DNA of 64,000 nt from Flavobacterium soli DSM 19725 (GTDB lineage: Bacteria; Bacteroidota; Bacteroidia; Flavobacteriales; Flavobacteriaceae): the NCBI RefSeq assembly GCF_000422705.1, contig NZ_KE383908.1, positions 28,553-92,552 of the forward strand, given 5' to 3'. Shown here piece after piece: positions 8,151 to 15,807 of the stretch; positions within the stretch are counted from its first letter, which is position 1; the number at the start of each line of letters is the position of its first letter. The notes beneath the pieces are model-generated. The model saw nothing but the letters and a program-made list of their open reading frames with translations. It was not told where the DNA came from and made no database searches. Both the position numbers and the translations under genes were made by a program.

Positions 8151-8762
8151 ATGGAAGCGAATAAAAATCTTCAAGATATCGAGTATATCAAAAACATGAT
8201 GAACAAATCGACACAGTTCATCTCCTTGAGTGGAATGGCGGGTGTTTTGGCTGGAGTGTATGCTCTTGTGGGTGCTTTTTATGTCAATTTTCTGATTGAA
8301 AGTCATGCATACGAATACATTACTTTGGAAAGTACAACATTCAGATTAATTGTAGCAACGGCCTTTATAGTATTGTTTCTTTCCTTGATTACTGCTTATA
8401 TCTTAACGGTTCGAAAAGCGAAAAAAATGGGCGAAAAAGTGTGGAATCCTTCCTCAAGAAGATTGGTTATGAATTTTGCAATTCCGTTGTTTACTGGTGG
8501 AATTTTTGCACTACTCCTTTTGAAAAACGGACATTACGGATTGATCTCTCCAGTGGTACTTATTTTTTATGGATTGGCCTGTGTAAATGCTAGCAAATAT
8601 ACCTTTAGGGACGTTCGCTATTTGGGAATTACCGAAATCATTTTGGGATTGATTGCCATTGAATTTTCGGGCTATGGATTGCATTTTTGGGTAGTTGGTT
8701 TCGGAATTTGTCATATTTTTTATGGTGCTTTTATGTATTTTAAATACGAGAGGAATTCATGA
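8151..8762 (+). CDS. Conserved membrane protein of the winged-helix regulator locus
   Basis: ATG 8151 (MEANKNLQDIEYIKNMMNKS) is used; longer in-frame starts would run through the operator. The 203-residue protein begins with a soluble amphipathic segment, then has about six membrane helices (for example SLSGMAGVLAGVYALVGAFYV, LIVATAFIVLFLSLITAYIL and a GISPVVLIFYGLACV-like stretch). In Bacteroidota such proteins often lie beside a short winged-helix regulator and a CreD-type protein, as here. Function unknown. The gene is preceded by the ACTTTG-N5-CAAAGT dyad and followed by another membrane protein gene. Confidence 0.78.
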   Translation: MEANKNLQDIEYIKNMMNKSTQFISLSGMAGVLAGVYALVGAFYVNFLIESHAYEYITLESTTFRLIVATAFIVLFLSLITAYILTVRKAKKMGEKVWNPSSRRLVMNFAIPLFTGGIFALLLLKNGHYGLISPVVLIFYGLACVNASKYTFRDVRYLGITEIILGLIAIEFSGYGLHFWVVGFGICHIFYGAFMYFKYERNS

Positions 8763-8805
8763 GAAAGCTTATTTATTTTTTATTAGTAATGATTAAAAAG
8801 TTAGC

Positions 8806-9366
8806 ATGACATTAGAAAGATTAAATAAAATTGGCCAGCAAACAGCTTTACTTTCATTCTTGTTTGGTACAACTATTTTTGCGGCTTATTTTTATACTTC
8901 AATGTCTGAATTACTTTTTATAGGCTATACTTTCATTATAATTGCAGGTTTAGTAAACATCAGAATTATAATTTCCATTTTATTAAAAACAAATGAAGAT
9001 AAGGTACAGAGAAAAAAATCTATGAAAACTTGTGGTATAATGCTACTTAACATTCCTGCTCTACTACTATATTGTTGGATTGCAATAATCCTGATTAATA
9101 CAATGAGAATAACCTTTACAAACACAACACGAATGAATTTGACTAACATCAACATATTAGGTTGTGAAAAAATACATATTGACAAACTAAAAGTTGGCGA
9201 AAGCAAAACTGTTTGGGTTGAAATCACAGGAGATTGCTCAATCAATATTGATTATCTAGCAAACGGAATTCAAAAAGAAGAAAGTGTTGAAAGCTATGTA
9301 ACAAACGGCATGGGACAAAAAATAAACCATAAAATTGGAAAATTAAACGAAGAACAAATCTATTAA
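8806..9366 (+). CDS. Hypothetical membrane protein
   Basis: The 186-residue protein has three or four membrane helices in its first half (about 15-31, 34-56, 72-97) and a polar, beta-rich C-terminal domain of about 85 residues (TNINILGCEKIHIDKLKVGESKTVWVEI and on) that probably lies outside the cytoplasm. A pair of cysteines (GC-EK and GDC-S) in that domain could form a disulfide. The family was not recognised. It follows the preceding membrane protein gene by 43 bp and is likely transcribed with it; its lower GC content suggests it may be a later addition to the locus. Confidence 0.65.
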   Translation: MTLERLNKIGQQTALLSFLFGTTIFAAYFYTSMSELLFIGYTFIIIAGLVNIRIIISILLKTNEDKVQRKKSMKTCGIMLLNIPALLLYCWIAIILINTMRITFTNTTRMNLTNINILGCEKIHIDKLKVGESKTVWVEITGDCSINIDYLANGIQKEESVESYVTNGMGQKINHKIGKLNEEQIY

Positions 9367-9409
9367 AACAATAAAATCAAATACTGTAAGAGAAAAAGAA
9401 TCAAGTCCT

Positions 9410-9417
9410 TACATTTG
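9410..9417 (+). promoter_or_regulatory. -7 promoter element for the winged-helix regulator
   Basis: TACATTTG fits TAnnTTTG exactly, 53 bp before the TTG start at 9471. The regulator gene therefore probably has its own promoter, without the ACTTTG dyad found upstream of its likely targets. Confidence 0.5.
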
Positions 9418-9470
9418 CAATAGTAGAGCCTAAAATAAAACGATACCCTAATTTACAGCACAAAATAAAT

Positions 9471-9767
9471 TTGAAAAACATCATCCAGAATATCAACAAA
9501 GCTTTTGATCATCGTATCCGTCTGGGTATCATGTCGATATTGATGGTAAACGAAAGTGCCGACTTCAATATGCTGAAGGAACTTTTGGGTGTAACCGATG
9601 GAAACCTGGCCAGCCACACCAAAGCCCTCGAAGCTGAAAATTATATCATGATCGAAAAACAATTCATCGGTAAAAAGCCAAACACTAGATATATTGCTAC
9701 AAAAGATGGAAAAAAAGCCTTCAGGGAACATATCGAAGCCCTTGAAAAATTGATCCAGAAATCATAA
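9471..9767 (+). CDS. Winged-helix transcriptional regulator (HTH_34 type)
   Basis: This 98-residue protein is a stand-alone winged helix: DHRIRLGIMSILMVNES (helix 1), FNMLKELLGVTDGNLASHTKALEAENYIMIEK (helices 2-3) and a wing (KKPNTRYIATKDGKKAF). It belongs to the small ArsR/MarR-like family PF13601, DNA-binding repressors without an evident ligand domain. The start is TTG at 9471. The matching dyads at 8126-8142 and 9789-9805 in the promoters of its two neighbours are its most likely binding sites. This assignment is inference from proximity and symmetry. Confidence 0.85.
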   Translation: MKNIIQNINKAFDHRIRLGIMSILMVNESADFNMLKELLGVTDGNLASHTKALEAENYIMIEKQFIGKKPNTRYIATKDGKKAFREHIEALEKLIQKS

Positions 9768-9788
9768 ACCAAAAAAATTTATTTATTT

Positions 9789-9805
9789 ACTTTGAAATTC
9801 AAAGT
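9789..9805 (+). promoter_or_regulatory. Putative operator ACTTTG-N5-CAAAGT, site 2
   Basis: ACTTTGAAATTCAAAGT is an odd-length palindrome, perfect apart from its central base, 19 bp before the ATG of the Coq4-like gene. It overlaps TTACTTTG, a near-consensus -7 element. Its flanks also match site 1 (TTT before and CTTT after). Confidence 0.65.
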
Positions 9806-9824
9806 TCTTTTAAAAAAATAAAAC

Positions 9825-10280
9825 ATGAAAGATTTGCTAATCGAAAAGCTGTATGAAGCCAGCAAAAAGCCCTATCAGAAATACTTCAAGAAAAATAAAC
9901 CTTGGAATATTTCAAGAAGAGAATTATTGAGTCATGAAGAGCAGTCATTGGGATTTCATCTGGGTTGTTTCCTGTTGAAACACGATTTTCAAATCCAAGA
10001 AAAACTCGAAGATCATGATGTTATCCACATCCTGACCAACACCGGAATTTCTGTTCAAGACGAAATTGGGATGCAATATTACTTGCTTGGAAACGGGAAA
10101 AAAAGTCTTTATCTGTATATGGTTTTGTTATCGGGAACCATTTTTTATCCAACGAAACTCAACTATTTTCTATCCGAATACAAAAGAGGAAAACAGGCAT
10201 TGGAATTCCATTATTTGGATTTTTATAAGATGCTGAAAATTCCTGTAGCAGAAATTCAACACACCTTCAAAATAAAATAA
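9825..10280 (+). CDS. Coq4-like protein
   Basis: The 151-residue protein shows the Coq4 zinc motif HDxxH-x11-E exactly: His64, Asp65, His68 and Glu80 in EDHDVIHILTNTGISVQDEI. The helical surroundings (MQYYLLGNGKKSLYLYMVLLSG) and the C-terminal AYKRGKQA-like segment (YKRGKQALEFHYLDFYKML) also match the family. In ubiquinone makers Coq4 supports, and probably catalyses, removal and replacement of the C1 carboxyl group. Flavobacteria normally use menaquinone, so the role here must differ or is unknown. It is placed between a regulator gene and creD, behind an operator-like dyad. Confidence 0.78.
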   Translation: MKDLLIEKLYEASKKPYQKYFKKNKPWNISRRELLSHEEQSLGFHLGCFLLKHDFQIQEKLEDHDVIHILTNTGISVQDEIGMQYYLLGNGKKSLYLYMVLLSGTIFYPTKLNYFLSEYKRGKQALEFHYLDFYKMLKIPVAEIQHTFKIK

Positions 10281-10318
10281 AAAATAATAGTTTCAATAAC
10301 CTTTAAAAACAATTAATC

Positions 10319-11677
10319 ATGGAAAACTCAGAAAATCAAGAACAGAAACAAACCAATTTCTTCCAATCCGCTACCGCCAAGATGATCATGGTTGGAGTAC
10401 TCACCTTATTTTTATTGATTCCGCTGGAATATGTCAAAAACCTGATCTTCGAACGCTCAGAACGAAAAAAAGAAGTTGTAAATGAAGTAACCGAATTATG
10501 GGGTCAAGATGTCCATTTTTACGGACCAACACTTAGAATTCCCTACAAAACGTATAGTGAAACATCTGTTGTAGATGCCAAAACTAAACAGGTTCAGATC
10601 CAGAAAACGGCCTATACTAATTATGCTTATTTTTTTCCAGAGCAATTAAAGAACAAATCGGATATCAAGAAAAATACATCCCTGAAACGTGGTCTTTATA
10701 ACAACGTGGTCTTTACGGCAAATATGAATTTTGAGGGATTTTTCGGTAAACCAAATTTCGAAAAATTGCAAATAAAAAACGAAGATGTACTTTGGGACAA
10801 AGCTGTAATCATCGTAAAAACTAGCAACTTAAAAAGCATCAAGAGTGATTTAAATATAAAATTAAACAATCAACTATTTGTCTTTGAATCCAAAGCCCAG
10901 GAAGATAAATTTTATGGCGAACTGGAAACCAATATTTTCGATTACAATGCATTGAAATCGGACGAAAACATCAGCTTTAATTTCTCAATGCAATATAACG
11001 GAAGTAACAGCGTGAAGTTTATTCCTGTTGGAAAAACCACAACCGTAAGTATCGACTCTGATTGGGAATCGCCAAGCTTTGAAGGTTCGTTCGCTGCCAA
11101 TACCGACTCGAAAACCATCAACAAAACAGGCTTTCATGCCGATTGGAAAGTACTCCACATCAACCGTCCATTTGCACAGCAACATCTTGAAAAGATGCCA
11201 AACCTAGACGAATTTCTTTTCGGAGTTAAGCTCATAGAAACAGTCGACGAGTACCTGCAAAACGAAAGAGCATCTAAATACGGATTTCTTGTTATTGGCC
11301 TAACATTCCTAATCTTTTTCCTTATCCAATCCATCAGCAAAATCAGCATCCACATCTTTCAATATAGTATGATTGGCTTGGCCTTGATCATGTTTTACAC
11401 ACTTTTAATCTCTATTACTGAGCATTCAAGTTTCACATTAGCCTACATCGTCGCTGCCATTTCTGTAATCATAATGATCGTCCTCTACTCCTTCTCCATC
11501 TTAAAAATAAAGAAGTTTCCGGTCTTTATCGGTGCTGCACTAGCTGCACTTTACACCTTTATTTTTGTCATCATACAGCTCGAAAACTACGCATTATTAG
11601 TAGGAAGCATCGGATTATTCCTGATTCTCGGAGCTGTGATGTATTTCTCCCGAAAAATAGATTGGAAAAACAACTAA
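10319..11677 (+). CDS. creD: Cell envelope integrity protein CreD
   Basis: The 452-residue inner-membrane protein matches CreD/CreD-like: one N-terminal helix (KMIMVGVLTLFLLIPLEYVKNLIFERSERKKEV), a periplasmic domain of about 260 residues with the typical FWGPTLxIPY-like stretch (HFYGPTLRIPYKTY), and five or six C-terminal helices starting near residue 310. The characteristic juxtamembrane segment RASKYGFLVIGLTFLIFFL is present. CreD is linked to envelope stress and beta-lactam tolerance in proteobacteria. Its placement 38 bp after the Coq4-like gene suggests control by the same regulator at 9471. It is followed by a dispersed hairpin repeat. Confidence 0.92.
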   Translation: MENSENQEQKQTNFFQSATAKMIMVGVLTLFLLIPLEYVKNLIFERSERKKEVVNEVTELWGQDVHFYGPTLRIPYKTYSETSVVDAKTKQVQIQKTAYTNYAYFFPEQLKNKSDIKKNTSLKRGLYNNVVFTANMNFEGFFGKPNFEKLQIKNEDVLWDKAVIIVKTSNLKSIKSDLNIKLNNQLFVFESKAQEDKFYGELETNIFDYNALKSDENISFNFSMQYNGSNSVKFIPVGKTTTVSIDSDWESPSFEGSFAANTDSKTINKTGFHADWKVLHINRPFAQQHLEKMPNLDEFLFGVKLIETVDEYLQNERASKYGFLVIGLTFLIFFLIQSISKISIHIFQYSMIGLALIMFYTLLISITEHSSFTLAYIVAAISVIIMIVLYSFSILKIKKFPVFIGAALAALYTFIFVIIQLENYALLVGSIGLFLILGAVMYFSRKIDWKNN

Positions 11678-11688
11678 TCATTCAAATT

Positions 11689-11795
11689 TGGGCGTGACCC
11701 CGAAAGAAAAATTCGGGGTCGGGCTATTCGCTCCCAATCTTTTGTTTTTTTAAAGAAAAAAAACAAAAGGATTTACGCTACTATCCCTCACGCGA
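11689..11795. repeat. Dispersed hairpin repeat, copy 2
   Basis: This copy carries two hairpins. The first is GACCCCGA/TCGGGGTC (11695-11702 and 11713-11720). The second is TCTTTTGTTTTTTTAAAG followed by a complementary A-rich arm ending in CAAAAGGATTT. The core is nearly the same as at 22754-22826 (CTCCCAATCTTTT, then AAAGGATTT). It lies just after creD and may act as a terminator. Confidence 0.6.
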
Positions 11796-11835
11796 GCAAC
11801 TTTGGCGATTACGTTTGCCAAAAACCTTTTCCAAT

Positions 11836-11870
11836 AAAAAAAGGCTGTCAAAATATTGACAGCCTTTTTT
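11836..11870. terminator. Strong hairpin terminator
   Basis: AAAAAAGGCTGTCA pairs with TGACAGCCTTTTTT around the loop AAATAT. A-run and T-run on the two sides make it usable from both strands. The GGCTGTC/GACAGCC stem recurs in the terminator after purA. Confidence 0.85.
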
Positions 11871-12011
11871 AATATTTTTTTGGCCTTAACTAATTTATTT
11901 TAAACTTCCAAATTTACTTCTATGAATGTAATTGGTTACATCGCCGTGCACCTATTTTGTATTGAGCTGATTAATAATTAAATTTGTCATTAATAATAAA
12001 ACATAAAATTT

Positions 12012-12365
12012 ATGAACAAGTTTTTAAAACAAATCACCCAAGACAAATCCACCTTTGAAAAGACAGCAGTTAACTACGTAAAAGGCTTTGCAGGTATCCT
12101 CATGATGGAAAGTGCAAATACTAAAAATCCCGAAGTGAACGTAAATTTTATTGTCGAAAAATACAATGAAATGTTTTCCGCCTTTAAGAATCTCGCATCA
12201 GAAAGAGCCATTTCACTATTCGAAAAGTATGGTGAAAAACATGAGCCTTTCTTAAGATTTGCCGAGAACGAATTTTATGTAATATTCCTCAAGAAACACG
12301 GTGATATTCAAAAACTCCTGAGGGAACACAAAAACTATGATTCCCACTTGAGTTTTATCTTGTAG
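12012..12365 (+). CDS. Hypothetical cytoplasmic protein
   Basis: The 117-residue protein is predominantly helical and charged, with no signal peptide or membrane segment. It contains a hydrophobic centre (AVNYVKGFAGILMMESA) and aromatic-rich C-terminus (FAENEFYVIFLKKHGDIQKLLREH). I recognise no family. It stands alone between two non-coding stretches; the 333 bp before it hold the hairpin repeat and terminator after creD, then plain AT-rich DNA. Confidence 0.55.
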   Translation: MNKFLKQITQDKSTFEKTAVNYVKGFAGILMMESANTKNPEVNVNFIVEKYNEMFSAFKNLASERAISLFEKYGEKHEPFLRFAENEFYVIFLKKHGDIQKLLREHKNYDSHLSFIL

Positions 12366-12450
12366 AAATCTTATATTAGTTTTGCTTTTAAATTGTTAGC
12401 TTATCTATTTTTTTCCCGAGCCGATAAATAAGATAAATAAATAATAAAAA

Positions 12451-12831
12451 TTACTCAATCACACGAACCGTAATTTGGTTTTTATCTTCCATTTTCCAGA
12501 AATCTCCCGTTACTTTTAGCATCTCTCCTACTTTCACTGACTTATATTGCTCATGATTAGTAAGATTTGAATGACTGATTGTTACATAATAATGTTCTTT
12601 TTCGGCCGTTTCCAATTTTGCCGTATAGCCATCCTTACCTGGAGTTATTTCTACAACTTTCCCTTCAACTGTTTTAGTTTCTACTTCTGGAGTTTCAGGT
12701 TCAACAACCGAATCAGTTGCCACAACCTCTTGATTGTCTAGAACTTCAGTTTTTACTTCTACTTTCTTATTACAACTCGAAAGTGCAACAACACCTGATA
12801 AAACAACGATTTTAAAAAAATTATTTTTCAT
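12451..12831 (-). CDS. Lipoprotein with a C-terminal OB-like domain
   Basis: The 126-residue protein has a lipoprotein signal peptide with lipobox LSSC (Cys20), then a Glu/Val/Thr-rich low-complexity linker (about 25-55), then a beta-rich domain (VEGKVVEITPGKDGYTAKLETAEKEHYYVTISH... VGEMLKVTGDFW) that looks like an OB fold. Single lipoproteins of this shape are common in Flavobacterium; function unknown. It is divergent from the (p)ppGpp gene and 132 bp from it. Confidence 0.72.
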   Translation of the reverse strand: MKNNFFKIVVLSGVVALSSCNKKVEVKTEVLDNQEVVATDSVVEPETPEVETKTVEGKVVEITPGKDGYTAKLETAEKEHYYVTISHSNLTNHEQYKSVKVGEMLKVTGDFWKMEDKNQITVRVIE

Positions 12832-12963
12832 TTTTTTTTTTGAGTTTTAGATGGTAAAGATACTGCTCCAATTCTAAAAAATATATTAAAAATAAAAGCA
12901 TATTTTCAAAACTTGCACAATTAAAATCTTTATTCTACTTTTAGCTAAGCTATAAAAAGATTT

Positions 12964-15180
12964 ATGACCGAAATTGATATTGAACAAGAAAATAAAGCAA
13001 TTGCAAAAGAGTATAAGGAATTACTCCGAATCAGCTATCAAACTTTAACGGAAGACGACAAAAAACTCATCCGAAAAGCCTTTGATGTAGCCGTTGACGC
13101 ACATAAGGATCAGAGAAGAAAATCAGGCGAAGCCTATATCTTCCATCCTATTGCTGTAGCAAAAATTGTAGCCTCAGAAATTGGCCTTGGAGCCACTTCG
13201 ATCGCTGCAGCTTTGATGCATGATGTCGTGGAAGACACGGATATTACAGTTGAAGATATCGAAAAAATGTTCAATCCAAAAGTAGCACAATTGGTGGAAG
13301 GACTCACGAAAATTGCTCTTGTCCAAAAAGACATGAACGTTTCCATGCAAGCCGAAAATTTCAGGAAGATGTTACTAACATTGAATGATGATGTTCGGGT
13401 AATCCTGATAAAACTAGCCGATAGATTGCACAACATGCAAACCATGGAGTCGATGGTGGATTATAAGCAAACAAAAATTGCTTCGGAAACTTTATATATT
13501 TATGCTCCACTTGCCCATCGTTTGGGACTTTACAACATCAAATCGCAGCTTGAAGATTTAGGCTTAAAATATACTGAACCTCAAGTTTACAATGACATTG
13601 TTAGCAAGGTTAAAGAAACCAAAGAAGAACAGGACGAATATATCAAGACCATTTCGGACGTTTTAAAGGAGTCCTTGAATGCCGAAAATATTGACTATGT
13701 AATCAAGGGAAGGCCAAAATCTATCTATTCGATTAGACGGAAAATGAAGGCTCAAAATGTGAGTTATGACGAGGTATATGATAAATTTGCCCTTCGAATT
13801 GTTTATAAATGCAATCCTCAAGAGGAAAAATTTATCGCCTGGAAAATATATTCTATCGTGACCGATCATTATCGTCCGAGTCCGAGCCGCTTGAGAGATT
13901 GGATTTCTTCTCCGAAATCTACAGGCTACGAAGCTTTGCACATTACCGTCATGGGACCAAAAGGCCGTTGGGTTGAAGTGCAGGTTCGAAGTGAACGGAT
14001 GGATGAAATCGCAGAAAAAGGTTATGCTGCACATTATAAATACAAACAAGGTGCAACTGAGGAAAGTGGCCTCGATGTTTGGCTGAATCTCTTGAAGGAA
14101 GCTCTGGAAAATCAGGAAACCAATGCGGTAGATTTTGTAGAAGATTTCAAAATGAATCTGTATTCAAAAGAGATTTTTGTCTTTACACCGAAAGGGGAAA
14201 TAAAATCACTTCCAAAAGGTGCAACATCATTGGATTTTGCTTTCAGTATACACTCTGCTGTTGGCGTTCATACCAGAGGAACACGTGTGAATGGGAAATT
14301 GGTTCCATTGAATCACGAACTCAAAAGTGGCGATCAGGTTGAAATTATTACGTCTCCCAACCAAAAGCCTACCTCCCATTGGTTGGATTATGTGACGACA
14401 GCAAGGGCAAAAAATAAAATCAAGAGTGTTCTCAATGAAAATACTAAAAAAATTGCCGAAGACGGAAAAGAATTGTTAACCCGAAAGCTTCGACATTTGA
14501 AGATTACGGTTAACGAAACCATCATTAACGAACTGGTAATTTTCTTCAAATTAAAAACCAGCTTGGATTTATTTTACCGTGTTGGGATTGGTTCGATTGA
14601 AAACAGCCAATTGAAAGAATATGCTGCCTTGAAGAGTAATTCGATCATGAATTTCTTCAAAAATAAAATCAAACGTTCACCTTCGCAACAGCCAGAAATT
14701 CACAAGGAAGAGCTAAGCAATAATTATGACATGCTTGTTTTTGGCGTAGACCAAGACAAACTAGATTATAAATTATCAACCTGTTGCAATCCGATTCCAG
14801 GTGATGAAGTTTTTGGATTTGTAACCATTAATGAAGGAATCAAGGTGCATAAAAAAGACTGCCCGAATGCGATTAGCATGCAATCAAATTATGCTTACCG
14901 AATTATCCAAGCCAAATGGATTGACTCTTCCCAGCAGGAATTCAAGGCCATTTTGGACATTACAGGAATGGATAGTTTGGGATTAACCAACGAATTGACA
15001 AAGGTTATTTCGAGCAATATGCACGTGAATATTCAGAGTATTTCTTTGAGCAGTGAGGCAGGAATCTTCAAGGGACAAGTTGCAGTTATTGTTCAGAATA
15101 ATACCATTTTGAAACGTTTGACCGACAACATCAAAAAAATCGACGGTATTGATAAGGTGACTAGGGTTTATAAGAATTAG
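12964..15180 (+). CDS. spoT: Bifunctional (p)ppGpp synthetase/hydrolase (RSH, RelA/SpoT)
   Basis: The 738-residue protein has the full RSH order: HD hydrolase (about 40-195, with His61 and HDVVEDT at 86-92), RelA_SpoT synthetase (about 245-365, with YDKFALRIVYK and STGYEALHITVMGPKG), TGS (about 405-465, VFTPKGEIKSLPKGATSLDFAFSIH), a zinc-finger/helical part with CCNPIPGDEVFG, and a C-terminal ACT domain (about 660-738). Both HD and synthetase motifs look intact, so it should make and degrade the alarmone pppGpp/ppGpp. A TACTTTTA -7-like element precedes it by about 22 bp. It is followed by a Fur-family gene and purA, whose product is a known target of ppGpp inhibition in other bacteria. Confidence 0.95.
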   Translation: MTEIDIEQENKAIAKEYKELLRISYQTLTEDDKKLIRKAFDVAVDAHKDQRRKSGEAYIFHPIAVAKIVASEIGLGATSIAAALMHDVVEDTDITVEDIEKMFNPKVAQLVEGLTKIALVQKDMNVSMQAENFRKMLLTLNDDVRVILIKLADRLHNMQTMESMVDYKQTKIASETLYIYAPLAHRLGLYNIKSQLEDLGLKYTEPQVYNDIVSKVKETKEEQDEYIKTISDVLKESLNAENIDYVIKGRPKSIYSIRRKMKAQNVSYDEVYDKFALRIVYKCNPQEEKFIAWKIYSIVTDHYRPSPSRLRDWISSPKSTGYEALHITVMGPKGRWVEVQVRSERMDEIAEKGYAAHYKYKQGATEESGLDVWLNLLKEALENQETNAVDFVEDFKMNLYSKEIFVFTPKGEIKSLPKGATSLDFAFSIHSAVGVHTRGTRVNGKLVPLNHELKSGDQVEIITSPNQKPTSHWLDYVTTARAKNKIKSVLNENTKKIAEDGKELLTRKLRHLKITVNETIINELVIFFKLKTSLDLFYRVGIGSIENSQLKEYAALKSNSIMNFFKNKIKRSPSQQPEIHKEELSNNYDMLVFGVDQDKLDYKLSTCCNPIPGDEVFGFVTINEGIKVHKKDCPNAISMQSNYAYRIIQAKWIDSSQQEFKAILDITGMDSLGLTNELTKVISSNMHVNIQSISLSSEAGIFKGQVAVIVQNNTILKRLTDNIKKIDGIDKVTRVYKN

Positions 15181-15256
15181 TAAATTAAATTTTGTTTTGT
15201 AATAGATTTCTAATTCATAATTTAAAATTCATAATTCCTAATTCATAATTCTCACA

Positions 15257-15286
15257 TTGCCCTTTCAAAATAAAAAATTATCTTTG
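15257..15286 (+). promoter_or_regulatory. Promoter of the Fur-family gene
   Basis: TATCTTTG at 15279-15286 fits the -7 consensus exactly; TTG at 15257-15259, with spacing near 19-20 bp, serves as the -33 box. That TTG is in frame with the following gene and could be mistaken for its start, but as a promoter element it places the start at ATG 15293. Confidence 0.65.
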
Positions 15287-15292
15287 CAGGAT

Positions 15293-15769
15293 ATGACACT
15301 AATTTCAGTAGATAACAGTAAAAATCAGGAAATTGTAAAAAATGTTTTTACAAAATACCTTGAGAACAAAGGACATCGAAAAACTCCTGAACGCTATGCT
15401 ATTCTTCAGGAAATATATGATAATGAGGAACATTTTGATATCGAAAATTTGTATATCAAGATGAAAAACAAGAATTATCGTGTGAGTCGTGCTACACTTT
15501 ATAACACCATCGAATTGTTGTTGGATTGTGCATTGGTTCGCAAGCACCAATTTGGACAAAACCAAGCACATTACGAAAAATCCTATTTCGACAAGCAGCA
15601 TGATCACATTATCATGACCGATAGTGGGGAAGTAATTGAGTTTTGCGACCCTAGAATTCAAACCATCAAAAAAACGATTGAAGAGATTTTTGACATCGAA
15701 ATTCATAATCATTCACTTTACTTGTATGGAAATAAAAGAACTCCAAACAAAGAACAGGAAAACATTTAA
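15293..15769 (+). CDS. Fur family transcriptional repressor
   Basis: With ATG 15293 as start the protein has 158 residues: an N-terminal winged helix (HRKTPERYAILQEIYDNEEH, then YRVSRATLYNTIELLLDCALVRKHQFG) and a C-terminal dimerisation domain. The Fur metal site appears as DKQHDHIIMTDSGEVIEF, so the histidines are kept but the usual CxxCG zinc motif is replaced by MTDSG. This is common for Bacteroidota Fur-like proteins, so metal specificity (iron, zinc, peroxide sensing) cannot be read. The gene sits between the RSH gene and purA, 38 bp before the latter, with its own promoter. Confidence 0.9.
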   Translation: MTLISVDNSKNQEIVKNVFTKYLENKGHRKTPERYAILQEIYDNEEHFDIENLYIKMKNKNYRVSRATLYNTIELLLDCALVRKHQFGQNQAHYEKSYFDKQHDHIIMTDSGEVIEFCDPRIQTIKKTIEEIFDIEIHNHSLYLYGNKRTPNKEQENI

Positions 15770-15807
15770 CTACAAATAGGCATTAGGCCACAACTAACAC
15801 ACACAGA

